DNA of 64,000 nucleotides from Paramecium octaurelia (lineage: Eukaryota; Ciliophora; Oligohymenophorea; Peniculida; Parameciidae): contig CAJJDP010000042.1 of the NCBI GenBank assembly GCA_905182995.1, positions 240,417 through 304,416 on the forward strand, given 5' to 3'. Position numbers and translations under genes: made by a program. The notes below the pieces were generated by a model that did not search any database, was not told the DNA's origin, and saw nothing but the letters and a program-made list of their open reading frames with translations. This document shows, piece after piece, positions 41,248 to 53,109 of this stretch (the first letter of the stretch is position 1; every line of letters begins with the position of its first letter).

Positions 41248-42637
41248 GATATACTTAAATAATTAATAAATCTAGCAGGTTATTATTATTTTCAATTAAT
41301 AAAAGCAATTATAATTAAAATTTATGAGTATTTCGAACAATTTTAATTATCTCTAACCACATTATAGTACTTAAACTATCGAGTCCAAATTGCAATGTAA
41401 AATATTAATTTATTCAAATTATAAATTCTATGATAAAATGAGAACAAACATTTTTAAACTTCCTATATTGTGTCGAATTTTAAAAAATAAAAAAACAATT
41501 GCACAATCACATTTAATACGCGATGGGAGTTGGTTGGCTCAAAATTTGTAAAAAATAAGGAAGTAAAACAATGAACATAATAATTCATAGATGCATCTCC
41601 ATAATAATAGAAATTAGAACGGTATTTCATTTTATTTTCAATTGTTATTTTAGGGTTATCAACCAAATGATAAAATATAACTTTTCCATACTTTAGGCAG
41701 TGGGTAATACCTCTATTTTTTTTCGTAGAGTTTTGCCTATTAATAAAGACTTTGAGCTACATATCTTTTGAGACAGAAAGTATTCATATTGTATAAGGAG
41801 CTTCTTTGGGTTTTTAGATTTACTTATCTCATATTTTAAATAACACAAATTCCCATTCTATTAAAATGTGTTGAAGCCTCTAAAATATTTTCCAGTCTTA
41901 AAATAATTTTTAAATATTATTGAATTTGAATTTTCTAAAATTCTTTATAAATGCTATAGTTTAAAACTAATGTTAGATTATCCTTATTTTATTTTTTCAT
42001 TATCTTTATTTATTTTCATAGGTTTACTTTTCTAGCTCTAAATTTATCCTCATAAATATTCTTGGCGAGGTAGAAAAATTCTTGATTCTAACATGTCTGA
42101 ATGATGGCTATTAAATTCATTATAATTAGAAACATTACTCATTATTCCTTGAATACCATAGTAGAATTTCTTGTAGCCACCATTTAATTTAAGTTTATTT
42201 GTATACTGTTTATCATAAGAAGCGTTATTTAAAACTACATTACGGTTCTTTATTGCACTATTTATTTTAAAAGCCTTAAAGTTATGGATGAGTTAAAATC
42301 ATTAATTAAAAATGAATATTTAATTCTAAATACATCTAAAAAACTAACTATTATTTTTATATTTATTAGAGATTTAATCTTTTAATTGTTGTTCTACCTT
42401 AATCATTGTTAATTTACTCCCAACAAATATTTCATTATCTTTTTATATATTTAAATTGCAATCTGGGTTAGATAAAAGTCAAAGAGACCCTAAGTGTCCT
42501 ATTGAACATAATAATAATGGAATGATGGTGAAAAAAAACCTAGAGAATATATATATATAAATTTCAATTACAAACATTAAGAACAATAGATATAAAAAGT
42601 AAACATTCATTATTGATATTCTTTATCTGCCTTTATA
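41248..42637. repeat. First copy of 1390-bp direct repeat flanking N at 42638
   Basis: This segment recurs at 42639-44028 in the same orientation with equal length and only a few substitutions (for example around 41517 and 42090). The copies are separated by a single N. This is the pattern of two contig ends that overlap but were joined without merging, so only one copy is probably real. Confidence 0.9.
41463..42290 (-). pseudogene. Broken or intron-containing minus-strand coding stretch
   Basis: The minus strand is clearly protein-like: FKAFKINSAIKNRNVV and NGGYKKFYYGIQGIMSN, up to a TGA at 42050-42052. The same frame continues as GRGFNTFQQNG-type sequence and SKNPKKLLIQYEYFLSQK. A different frame follows, reading ENKMKYRSNFYYYGDASM and TNFEPTNSHRVLNV. 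I found no intron that removes the TGA. It may be a decayed gene, or a gene with introns I could not place. It recurs at 42854-43681 in the duplicated segment. No family recognised. Confidence 0.4.
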
Positions 42638-42638
42638 N

Positions 42639-44028
42639 GATATACTTAAATAATTAATAAATCTAGCAGGTTATTATTATTTTCAATTAATAAAAGCAAT
42701 TATAATTAAAATTTATGAGTATTTCGAACAATTTTAATTATCTCTAACCACATTATAGTACTTAAACTATCGAGTCCAAATTGCAATGTAAAATATTAAT
42801 TTATTCAAATTATAAATTCTATGATAAAATGAGAACAAACATTTTTAAACTTCCTATATTGTGTCGAATTTTAAAAAATAAAAAAACAATTGCACAATCA
42901 CATTTACTACGCAATGGGAGTTGGTTGGCTCAAAATTTGTAAAAAATAAGGAAGTAAAACAATGAACATAATAATTCATAGATGCATCTCCATAATAATA
43001 GAAATTAGAACGGTATTTCATTTTATTTTCAATTGTTATTTTAGGGTTATCAACCAAATGATAAAATATAACTTTTCCATACTTTAGGCAGTGGGTAATA
43101 CCTCTATTTTTTTTCGTAGAGTTTTGCCTATTAATAAAGACTTTGAGCTACATATCTTTTGAGACAGAAAGTATTCATATTGTATAAGGAGCTTCTTTGG
43201 GTTTTTAGATTTACTTATCTCATATTTTAAATAACACAAATTCCCATTCTATTAAAATGTGTTGAAGCCTCTAAAATATTTTCCAGTCTTAAAATAATTT
43301 TTAAATATTATTGAATTTGAATTTTCTAAAATTCTTTATAAATGCTATAGTTTAAAACTAATGTTAGATTATCCTTATTTTATTTTTTCATTATCTTTAT
43401 TTATTTTCATAGGTTTACTTTTCTAGCTCTAAATTTATCCTCATAAATATTCTTGGCGAGGTAGAAAAATTCTTGAGTCTAACATGTCTGAATGATGGCT
43501 ATTAAATTCATTATAATTAGAAACATTACTCATTATTCCTTGAATACCATAGTAGAATTTCTTGTAGCCACCATTTAATTTAAGTTTATTTGTATACTGT
43601 TTATCATAAGAAGCGTTATTTAAAACTACATTACGGTTCTTTATTGCACTATTTATTTTAAAAGCCTTAAAGTTATGGATGAGTTAAAATCATTAATTAA
43701 AAATGAATATTTAATTCTAAATACATCTAAAAAACTAACTATTATTTTTATATTTATTAGAGATTTAATCTTTTAATTGTTGTTCTACCTTAATCATTGT
43801 TAATTTACTCCCAACAAATATTTCATTATCTTTTTATATATTTAAATTGCAATCTGGGTTAGATAAAAGTCAAAGAGACCCTAAGTGTCCTATTGAACAT
43901 AATAATAATGGAATGATGGTGAAAAAAAACCTAGAGAATATATATATATAAATTTCAATTACAAACATTAAGAACAATAGATATAAAAAGTAAACATTCA
44001 TTATTGATATTCTTTATCTGCCTTTATA
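42639..44028. repeat. Second copy of 1390-bp direct repeat
   Basis: Near-perfect repeat of 41248-42637, starting directly after the N and continuing without a break into unique DNA at 44029. It is therefore the copy attached to the right-hand contig. Differences from the first copy are scattered single bases. Confidence 0.9.
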
Positions 44029-44485
44029 AGGTTTATTAATATGCTGCTTTTCACTAGAGGTAGCTGATTGCCCTGAAGTAAAAGAATAGATTATTTTGTT
44101 TTGTTTATTGAAATGAAAATCATTATCTCGCTCAGAAGCATTATATAAAATATGGAATATGAAAAAATTCTTGAAAGTAACAAATAGATGTTATCGAAGT
44201 TCAATCCCCTATGCAGTAGAACTTTGGTTTGATGTTTTAACCTAGAAATTTTGATGATTATGTGGTTGTGTTGTTAATAATTTGCTTTGTATTTTATTCT
44301 ATATTCATCAAGAATTGTGCTATATACAAATTTATGTGAGTTGTCAATATTATAATTTTAGTCAACATCTTATCTTTATTAAATTTCGATTTTCTTTCTT
44401 ATAAAATATACAATGTACTTTTGGGTTTAGAGTCTAAAACATATAATAAAATAATATAAATTCAGCTTTATTTAAAAAAAGAAAA
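44029..44485. other. Upstream region of WD40 gene, no gene seen
   Basis: About 460 bp of AT-rich DNA before the WD40 start codon. I looked for a tRNA near 44180-44220 because of a TTCAATCCCC-like T-arm string, but no acceptor or anticodon arm could be paired. Confidence 0.45.
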
Positions 44486-47140
44486 ATGAAGTGCGATTAA
44501 GAGTAGGTTGAAGAGGTGTATTAGGTTTTGGCTTTGTCTAAAAATGTTGATGAAGTAATCTTCCCTCTCCTAATTAAAATGTTGAAAAGATAAAAAATAT
44601 TTGACTGTCAAGAATTTCTTTCATAAGTTCAAAATCAATGGTAAGTAGAAAGAGAAGGTTAAGACTTAGAAAATTCATCTCATCTTGATGAAGAATAGTT
44701 GCTCAATGCTGAAAAGAAAGACATGATAAGAGCAATAGATGTTCTCAAAACAATTAAGAATCATTAATTTAATAAACAAGATTACTCCATAGAAGATTAT
44801 GAAGAAATTAAAAAGGAGTTGATCATAAAAATATCGTGGGATAATAAAATTATAGAATTTCTAAAATTTTTAGTTCATCTTACTGCATTTGATGAGAAAT
44901 ACATTTAGTGTGGATCAAATTCTCTTCATATGTTAATTTAGATGAAAGTTAATATAAAAACACAATCTTTTGAAAATATTCGAATTAGAGATACTTCACT
45001 GGTAGGAGCAAATTTAGCTAGATGTGACTTAAGTGGATCTGAATTTGACAATGTCATTATTAGTGGAATGAATTTAAATTAAGCAACATTATTTAATTGT
45101 AAATGGAAGAACTTAAAAATAAATGAGTTGATGCAATTGAATGGTCTTGGTGGTTAAGTTAATTAAGTATGCTTTACTCAGAATGGTCATTAATTAGCAT
45201 CTAGTAGAGAAGGCAATTCATTTCACTTGTGGAATGTTAAAACAGGAAAAATACAGTGTGTATTACAGGGACATGAGGAAATAAAATCAGTTTGCTTCTC
45301 AAATAATGATACTACATTAGCCTTTTGCAATGATAAATTTGTGTATTTATGGAACCTTAAAACTAGGAAATAAATGTTGAAAATAATTGGTCATACTCGT
45401 TAGGTTAGAACAGTCTGTTTTTCTCATGATGGTGCTACATTAGCATCTGGTAGTGAAGATAGGTCTATCTGTCTATGGGATGTTAAGACAGGATAGTAAC
45501 AAGCCAAATTAGAGGGTCATAAAAGTTGTATTTCTTTAGTCCGTTTTTCTCCCAATGATAACACAATAGTATCTGGTAGTTATGACAACTCTATTCGTTT
45601 ATGGGATGTTTAGACAAAATAGTAAACGGGCAGATTAGATGTTCTAATTTATTCATTTCGATCACTCTGCTTCTCTCCTGATTGTAATACAATAGCATTT
45701 AGTAGTTGGGACAACTCTATCCATCTATGGGATGTTAAAATAGGATAATTCAAAGACAAATTAGATGGTCATTAAAATTAAGTTCTATCAGTCTGTTTCT
45801 CTCCTGATGGTACTACATTAGCCTCAGGTAGTAAAGATAACTCTATCCGCTTATGGGATCTTAAGACAAGATAATAAGTAGTTAAACTAGATAGTAATTA
45901 AGAATCAGTTTTATCATTCTGTTTCTCACCTGATGGTACTACTTTAGCATCGGGTAGTTTAGATGGCTCTATCCGTTTATGGGATACTAAGACAAGATAA
46001 TATTAACCTAAATTAGATGGACATACAAATTCCATTATGTCAGTTTGTTTCTCCCCTGATAATACTACATTAGCATCGGGCAGTTAAGATGGCTCTATCT
46101 GTTTATGGGATGCTGAAAGAGGATAATAAAAAATCAAATTGGATGGTCATACTGGCACTGTATGGTCAGTCTGTTTCTCTCCTGATAATACTACATTAGC
46201 ATCAGGTAGTTGGGATGGCTCTATTTTTTTATGGAATGTTAGGACAGGATAATAAAAAGTCAAATTAGAGGGCCATACAAGTATTGTTTATTCAGTTTGT
46301 TTCTCTTCTGATGGCACTGCATTAGCATCTGGAAGTCATGATCAATCAATCTGTTTATGGGATGTTCAGACAGGATAAAAAGTCTAATTAGATGGTCATT
46401 AACAATCAGTGTTATCAGTCAATTTCTCCCCTGATGGTACTACATTAGCATCTGGTAGTAATGACAACTCGATCTATTTGTGGGATGTAAAATCAGGATA
46501 ATAAAAAGCTAAATTAGATGGTCATACTAGCACTGTCTATTCAGTTTGTTTCTCTTCTGATGGAACTACTTTAGCATCTGGTAGTTTAGATAAGTCTATC
46601 CGATTATGGGATATTTAGACAAGATAATAAAAAGCCTAATTTGATGGTCACACTGATTATGTTCGATCAGTCATGTTCTCCCCTGATGGTACTACATTAG
46701 CATCTGGTAGTTATGATAAGTCTATACGATTATGGGATGTTGAAACAGGAAAATAAAAAGCCAAATTAGATGGTCATACTAGAACTGTATGGTCAGTCTG
46801 TTACTCACCTGATAATACTACAGTAGCATCTTGTAGCGATGATAATTCTATTCGTTTATGGGATGTTAAGGTAGGACATTATCTTACACCTTATGAAAAT
46901 CGTTATAAAGATATATTAACATAATTTACACCCCTTATATTGAAAAATCATATGCATCCAGAAAATAGTATATATTTTCACTAATATTTAGTTCTCTGTA
47001 ATATCACTATTTTAAGACTTTCTTAAGGAAATTATTTTCAAACCTAAGGAGCATTAATTTTGAAAGGACAATTCGTTAATTCTTAAGGCATAGATTTAAG
47101 ATATTTATTTAAATAAAAAGGCAGTTTGATTTTAGAATGA
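44486..47140 (+). CDS. WD40-repeat protein with N-terminal pentapeptide segment, 14 repeats
   Basis: An 884-residue intronless frame. The first 170 residues are helical and charged. A pentapeptide-type stretch follows ([19 protein letters not shown]). From about residue 225 come 14 WD40 units, each about 42 residues, with the consensus [20 protein letters not shown] and RLWDVKTGQQ. Fourteen units would make two seven-bladed propellers. The inner repeats are also very similar at DNA level with a period near 126 bp, so they have spread by recent internal duplication. The C-terminus (about 80 residues) is unrelated. WD40 propellers are protein-binding platforms; the partner is unknown. The 3' part is duplicated at 47696-48894 by an assembly overlap. 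Confidence 0.9.
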
Positions 47141-47694
47141 TAAATCGCAATATAAAAGCGATAAAATTGATTATTATTGCTATGTGTGTGTTATGCTACA
47201 ATAATCAACTAAAAAATCTGAGATTTCTTGTTCTAAAGTAAAATGTAACTAGTTACAAATAAAGTCATGATAGACTTTAAAATAAATAGATAAAATCAAT
47301 GTCATTGAGTCCTCTGACAATAATTTCCATTAAGTGCTTCAAGCAGCTATTGAAAATTTTGCATTTCTATAGATTTTCAATTTACTTATGCTCGAATAAC
47401 TTTTCTCAAAATCAGCAATGTAAAATATCGATTCAATTATTATTGTATCCCATTTATTACACTATTTTTTTGAAAAATTATTTCTATCCTAAAAACTAAC
47501 AAAAATGATATTACTTCAAATAACATCATATTCAAAATTCTATTTTAAATCATTTTTCAATTTTGGGTATTGATGATAAATTATTCTGTTTTAAAGATCT
47601 ATTTTGTTTACAAATTTTTAATTAGTTCCTATTCCACTTTATTAGAATTGTGAAATAAACATTATAGAAGAGAAGATTTTTGTTCTTTTTACAT
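45942..47694. repeat. First copy of 1753-bp direct repeat flanking N at 47695
   Basis: Same orientation and length as 47696-49448, with no difference noticed by eye. The copy begins in the middle of the seventh WD40 unit of the gene at 44486 and ends at the N. Interpreted as the right end of one contig. Confidence 0.92.
47141..47694. other. 3' flank of WD40 gene, no gene seen
   Basis: About 550 bp of AT-rich DNA after the WD40 stop codon; a 66-codon frame at 47299 has no protein-like character. The same sequence recurs at 48895-49448. Confidence 0.5.
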
Positions 47695-47695
47695 N

Positions 47696-48894
47696 CTTTA
47701 GCATCGGGTAGTTTAGATGGCTCTATCCGTTTATGGGATACTAAGACAAGATAATATTAACCTAAATTAGATGGACATACAAATTCCATTATGTCAGTTT
47801 GTTTCTCCCCTGATAATACTACATTAGCATCGGGCAGTTAAGATGGCTCTATCTGTTTATGGGATGCTGAAAGAGGATAATAAAAAATCAAATTGGATGG
47901 TCATACTGGCACTGTATGGTCAGTCTGTTTCTCTCCTGATAATACTACATTAGCATCAGGTAGTTGGGATGGCTCTATTTTTTTATGGAATGTTAGGACA
48001 GGATAATAAAAAGTCAAATTAGAGGGCCATACAAGTATTGTTTATTCAGTTTGTTTCTCTTCTGATGGCACTGCATTAGCATCTGGAAGTCATGATCAAT
48101 CAATCTGTTTATGGGATGTTCAGACAGGATAAAAAGTCTAATTAGATGGTCATTAACAATCAGTGTTATCAGTCAATTTCTCCCCTGATGGTACTACATT
48201 AGCATCTGGTAGTAATGACAACTCGATCTATTTGTGGGATGTAAAATCAGGATAATAAAAAGCTAAATTAGATGGTCATACTAGCACTGTCTATTCAGTT
48301 TGTTTCTCTTCTGATGGAACTACTTTAGCATCTGGTAGTTTAGATAAGTCTATCCGATTATGGGATATTTAGACAAGATAATAAAAAGCCTAATTTGATG
48401 GTCACACTGATTATGTTCGATCAGTCATGTTCTCCCCTGATGGTACTACATTAGCATCTGGTAGTTATGATAAGTCTATACGATTATGGGATGTTGAAAC
48501 AGGAAAATAAAAAGCCAAATTAGATGGTCATACTAGAACTGTATGGTCAGTCTGTTACTCACCTGATAATACTACAGTAGCATCTTGTAGCGATGATAAT
48601 TCTATTCGTTTATGGGATGTTAAGGTAGGACATTATCTTACACCTTATGAAAATCGTTATAAAGATATATTAACATAATTTACACCCCTTATATTGAAAA
48701 ATCATATGCATCCAGAAAATAGTATATATTTTCACTAATATTTAGTTCTCTGTAATATCACTATTTTAAGACTTTCTTAAGGAAATTATTTTCAAACCTA
48801 AGGAGCATTAATTTTGAAAGGACAATTCGTTAATTCTTAAGGCATAGATTTAAGATATTTATTTAAATAAAAAGGCAGTTTGATTTTAGAATGA
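47696..48894 (+). other. Duplicate 3' part of the WD40 gene (assembly copy)
   Basis: Open frame identical to 45942-47140: WD40 units seven to fourteen plus the unrelated C-terminus, ending at TGA 48892-48894. It has no start codon or promoter of its own because it begins right after the N at 47695. It should not be counted as a second gene. Confidence 0.9.
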
Positions 48895-49448
48895 TAAATC
48901 GCAATATAAAAGCGATAAAATTGATTATTATTGCTATGTGTGTGTTATGCTACAATAATCAACTAAAAAATCTGAGATTTCTTGTTCTAAAGTAAAATGT
49001 AACTAGTTACAAATAAAGTCATGATAGACTTTAAAATAAATAGATAAAATCAATGTCATTGAGTCCTCTGACAATAATTTCCATTAAGTGCTTCAAGCAG
49101 CTATTGAAAATTTTGCATTTCTATAGATTTTCAATTTACTTATGCTCGAATAACTTTTCTCAAAATCAGCAATGTAAAATATCGATTCAATTATTATTGT
49201 ATCCCATTTATTACACTATTTTTTTGAAAAATTATTTCTATCCTAAAAACTAACAAAAATGATATTACTTCAAATAACATCATATTCAAAATTCTATTTT
49301 AAATCATTTTTCAATTTTGGGTATTGATGATAAATTATTCTGTTTTAAAGATCTATTTTGTTTACAAATTTTTAATTAGTTCCTATTCCACTTTATTAGA
49401 ATTGTGAAATAAACATTATAGAAGAGAAGATTTTTGTTCTTTTTACAT
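47696..49448. repeat. Second copy of 1753-bp direct repeat
   Basis: Continues into unique sequence at 49449, so it belongs to the left end of the next contig. The copy begins in mid-gene, and no target-site duplication or terminal repeat is present at its ends, which argues against a mobile element. Confidence 0.92.
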
Positions 49449-50073
49449 AAGTATTATTATCAGTTTATTCAAAAACATAAATCTTTTGATGTCATGACAA
49501 AATAAGTTAAAATCATGAAATTTGTATAATAAATATTTCAAAAAGAATTTATGATTAATGAAAAAAAAAATATGAATCAGAAGTCTTATTTTAAGGAATT
49601 TACATTTTTTTTCATTTGAATTGTAGCAAGTTTCAAGTTACATTAAATTTTGAAATTATTAGAGAATTTCTAGGCAATCTTCAGTTTCTTTTTTTTGAAA
49701 GCCTAAATGAAGACATGGAAGATTGATTCATCATGTTCTTTGGATTAAGCAAAAAGGACATATGAGTCTTCATTCTCATTACTTTTAACACCTCATTTTG
49801 CTTTTTTAAAAAATATTGAATTTTAAACTTTATTTTGTGTTTATGTTATAAATCAAGAAAAATTTACTTTTTATATATCTATTATTTGGAAGAATGGAAT
49901 CTTTTTGAAGATCTAGAATTAATTTAAATTACATTAGTGACAACTCATATAATCATGTGAATAACCCAATTTTTGAAAAATTTAGAAAAAGATAAAAAAT
50001 ATTTTATTAATCCAATTAATAAGATTTCTCTTTAACCCTATACCAAATAAGTAAAATAAAACGCCAAATCTCC
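49449..50073. other. AT-rich region, no gene seen
   Basis: Includes the start of the third duplicated segment. No frame with protein-like composition is found on either strand. Confidence 0.45.
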
Positions 50074-50240
50074 ATGGGCAATCAAATTGAAATGATGTAG
50101 GAGCAAGAACTAATCAATTAATATAATTCAAATCTAAACTGATCAAAGAGGCCATTCACAAAACAAGGTCATAATTCTTAGAAAATTAGGTAGTAACTTT
50201 ATTATAAACTTTCTAATGGTCTCATTTCAGAATGTCAAAT

Positions 50241-50266
50241 GGGTTTGGGGTTGGTCTCCCCCCCCC
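50241..50266 (+). repeat. Telomere-like G-rich string followed by C9 run
   Basis: GGGTTTGGGGTTGG at 50241-50254 matches two to three units of the mixed GGGTTT/GGGGTT telomeric repeat of Paramecium. It is followed at 50258-50266 by nine consecutive C, very unusual in DNA of this composition. The same string is at 51649-51674 in the overlap copy. Confidence 0.5.
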
Positions 50267-50272
50267 TAAACT

Positions 50273-50310
50273 GAGAGAGATAAAACAATACTCTATGTTC
50301 TATCTCTCTC
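50273..50310. repeat. Inverted repeat, GAGAGAGATA stem
   Basis: A perfect 10-bp stem (50273-50282 with 50301-50310) around an 18-nt loop. It lies a few bases after the C9 run and inside the uncertain open frame. Same at 51681-51718 in the overlap copy. Confidence 0.55.
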
Positions 50311-50545
50311 CGTTTATACTAATTTCGGTTTGGGTTGTGGCAAATCCTTCCTAGAGATTGAATGGTCGAATTATCGTTGTAAATAATGCGATTCTAATTT
50401 TCAAAGGGAAATTTGAGAAAATTAGCACGCTGTCATTCAAAAGTAGGCTTGGAGGCATTCCGTACAGAGGGAAAATTCTTAATTAGACTTGGGTAGGAGA
50501 ATATAGATTAAATAGATTAAAGTTTTTTATAATATGTATATTTAT

Positions 50546-51030
50546 TCAATATCTACATTTTAAAAAAATGTCAATATCATTTAAATATTTTGATTTTACT
50601 ACTTTATCTTATTATTTTTTTTAAGACTTCTCTTAATTAACAAATCTAACTTTATTAGGAGACTATTTATCATCTAATTAAGTTTTTTGTTTTTCTAAAT
50701 TATTTTTAGCCTCTTTAATAAATTTCCAATCATCTTATGAATCATCCTGACAATTATAGGTCTATCTGTTTGAGTCTTTCTTTTTTAATGCACTCTTCAA
50801 TGGTTACTCTTCTTTAACAGAGTCCCCTTTAAGCGATTCTTCTCTTTTAACTCTGGATTCCCTCAATTTAACTGTTTTGTAAGATGACTCTCTTCGATGA
50901 TGAGAACTATAACCATTAATAGATTCATGGCGAGATTCACGTCTTATATCTAAACCATCTCTTCTTTCTAGATTAGGATCTCCTCTCTATTCTTTCATTG
51001 AACTAGCTGCCCTCATTATTTCTATTTGAA
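50546..51030 (-). other. Duplicate C-terminal part of the Ser/Arg-rich gene (assembly copy)
   Basis: Same coding sequence as the last part of the gene at 51954-53109 (TGA at 50546-50548), cut off by the N at 51031. It has no 5' part and should not be counted as a gene. Confidence 0.88.
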
Positions 51031-51031
51031 N

Positions 51032-52438
51032 TAGCAAGTTTCAAGTTACATTAAATTTTGAAATTATTAGAGAATTTCTAGGCAATCTTCAGTTTCTTTT
51101 TTTTGAAAGCCTAAATGAAGACATGGAAGATTGATTCATCATGTTCTTTGGATTAAGCAAAAAGGACATATGAGTCTTCATTCTCATTACTTTTAACACC
51201 TCATTTTGCTTTTTTAAAAAATATTGAATTTTAAACTTTATTTTGTGTTTATGTTATAAATCAAGAAAAATTTACTTTTTATATATCTATTATTTGGAAG
51301 AATGGAATCTTTTTGAAGATCTAGAATTAATTTAAATTACATTAGTGACAACTCATATAATCATGTGAATAACCCAATTTTTGAAAAATTTAGAAAAAGA
51401 TAAAAAATATTTTATTAATCCAATTAATAAGATTTCTCTTTAACCCTATACCAAATAAGTAAAATAAAACGCCAAATCTCCATGGGCAATCAAATTGAAA
51501 TGATGTAGGAGCAAGAACTAATCAATTAATATAATTCAAATCTAAACTGATCAAAGAGGCCATTCACAAAACAAGGTCATAATTCTTAGAAAATTAGGTA
51601 GTAACTTTATTATAAACTTTCTAATGGTCTCATTTCAGAATGTCAAATGGGTTTGGGGTTGGTCTCCCCCCCCCTAAACTGAGAGAGATAAAACAATACT
51701 CTATGTTCTATCTCTCTCCGTTTATACTAATTTCGGTTTGGGTTGTGGCAAATCCTTCCTAGAGATTGAATGGTCGAATTATCGTTGTAAATAATGCGAT
51801 TCTAATTTTCAAAGGGAAATTTGAGAAAATTAGCACGCTGTCATTCAAAAGTAGGCTTGGAGGCATTCCGTACAGAGGGAAAATTCTTAATTAGACTTGG
51901 GTAGGAGAATATAGATTAAATAGATTAAAGTTTTTTATAATATGTATATTTATTCAATATCTACATTTTAAAAAAATGTCAATATCATTTAAATATTTTG
52001 ATTTTACTACTTTATCTTATTATTTTTTTTAAGACTTCTCTTAATTAACAAATCTAACTTTATTAGGAGACTATTTATCATCTAATTAAGTTTTTTGTTT
52101 TTCTAAATTATTTTTAGCCTCTTTAATAAATTTCCAATCATCTTATGAATCATCCTGACAATTATAGGTCTATCTGTTTGAGTCTTTCTTTTTTAATGCA
52201 CTCTTCAATGGTTACTCTTCTTTAACAGAGTCCCCTTTAAGCGATTCTTCTCTTTTAACTCTGGATTCCCTCAATTTAACTGTTTTGTAAGATGACTCTC
52301 TTCGATGATGAGAACTATAACCATTAATAGATTCATGGCGAGATTCACGTCTTATATCTAAACCATCTCTTCTTTCTAGATTAGGATCTCCTCTCTATTC
52401 TTTCATTGAACTAGCTGCCCTCATTATTTCTATTTGAA
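51032..52438. repeat. Second copy of 1407-bp direct repeat
   Basis: Same as 49624-51030 and continuous with unique sequence at 52439. The part at 51032-51953 upstream of the Ser/Arg-rich gene's stop repeats the telomere-like and inverted-repeat features. Confidence 0.92.
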
Positions 52439-53109
52439 TTGGTTGTGAATCATTTTTTGAATCTTGTTTATTAATGGAATCAGTTCTTGTGTGCATTTCA
52501 TACTATTTATTTTTTCTTTTATTTTATTTTGATTGTTCATTAAATCTGTCTTGCTCTTCTTTAACAGAAATTGAAAGATTTTGTAAAATCGATTATCTTT
52601 CTCTCAGGTATTCTCTTAAAACTTAGATAATTAATTACAATCTTCTAGTTGTTAGATTTTAAAATTGAAATCATCGCGAATCATTCTAAGCTTTGCATGT
52701 AAAAGTTCTTACTCTTCGATAATGATCTGCTCTTTATCAAAAAAGTAATCAATATTGCATTCTTCTTCATCCTAATATTCTTGTTATTTTTTAAAGTATT
52801 AAGTATTGGGCTTATTTAATATTTTTGATTTTTCTTTAACTGAAAAATCAAAGTTATCAGAGTTTCTTGAAAACGCACTTTCTCTGCGAGATTGATTTGC
52901 CGGAGACAATTATCCTTATATTGGAGTAACTGATCTGAATGGCGAAGGTGATGCAAATCTATTCCCAAATACTACAGGAGAAGAGCATTTGTATTAGTTT
53001 AATTGATACTCTAATCAATTAATATTAGCTAATTACCATGATTTTACGATAAATTATTCATACGGATACTGAAATCGTTGCTCATATGTTTTTCAAGAAA
53101 TTTTTTCAT
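51954..53109 (-). CDS. Ser/Arg/Lys-rich coiled-coil protein, unknown
   Basis: About 367 residues with two 26-nt introns, multiple of three. The N-terminal part is Ser/Pro rich (NRFASPSPFRSVTPIQ). A heptad region follows (KEQIIIEEQELLHAKLRMIRD). The C-terminal half is extremely charged with repeated RRES and KREES-type motifs (RRESRHESINGYSSHHRRES, then LKSALKKKDSNRQ), reminiscent of phosphorylated RS-like or cytoskeletal linker proteins. The start (MKKFLEKHMSNDF) overlaps by about 17 nt the end of an upstream coding-like frame, so a longer N-terminus is possible. Confidence 0.68.

Larger units (their letters stand above)
50074..50418 (+). other. Possible short gene or relic, frames unresolved
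   Basis: Starts with an ATG whose product (MGNQIEMMQEQELINQ) carries an N-myristoylation-like MGN start but meets a TGA after 22 codons. The next frame is open from about 50090 to TGA near 50416 and looks protein-like (NKVIILRKLGSNFIINF, WVWGWSPPP, then NFGLGCGKSFLEIEW and YRCKQC). No intron I can see joins them. It recurs at 51482-51826 through the assembly overlap. Confidence 0.3.
49624..51030. repeat. First copy of 1407-bp direct repeat flanking N at 51031
   Basis: Recurs at 51032-52438 in the same orientation and length. The left copy ends inside the coding sequence of the Ser/Arg-rich gene (minus strand), directly at the N; the right copy is continuous with the rest of that gene. Confidence 0.92.

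Noticed and set aside
44180..44225. tRNA-like T-arm string
   Set aside because: Only a TTCAATCCCC-type match; no acceptor stem, D-arm or anticodon arm could be paired around it.
41248..52438. Three segmental duplications or mobile elements of 1.4-1.75 kb
   Set aside because: Copies meet at single Ns, have no terminal repeats or target-site duplications and cut through genes at arbitrary points. Unmerged contig overlaps explain all three better.
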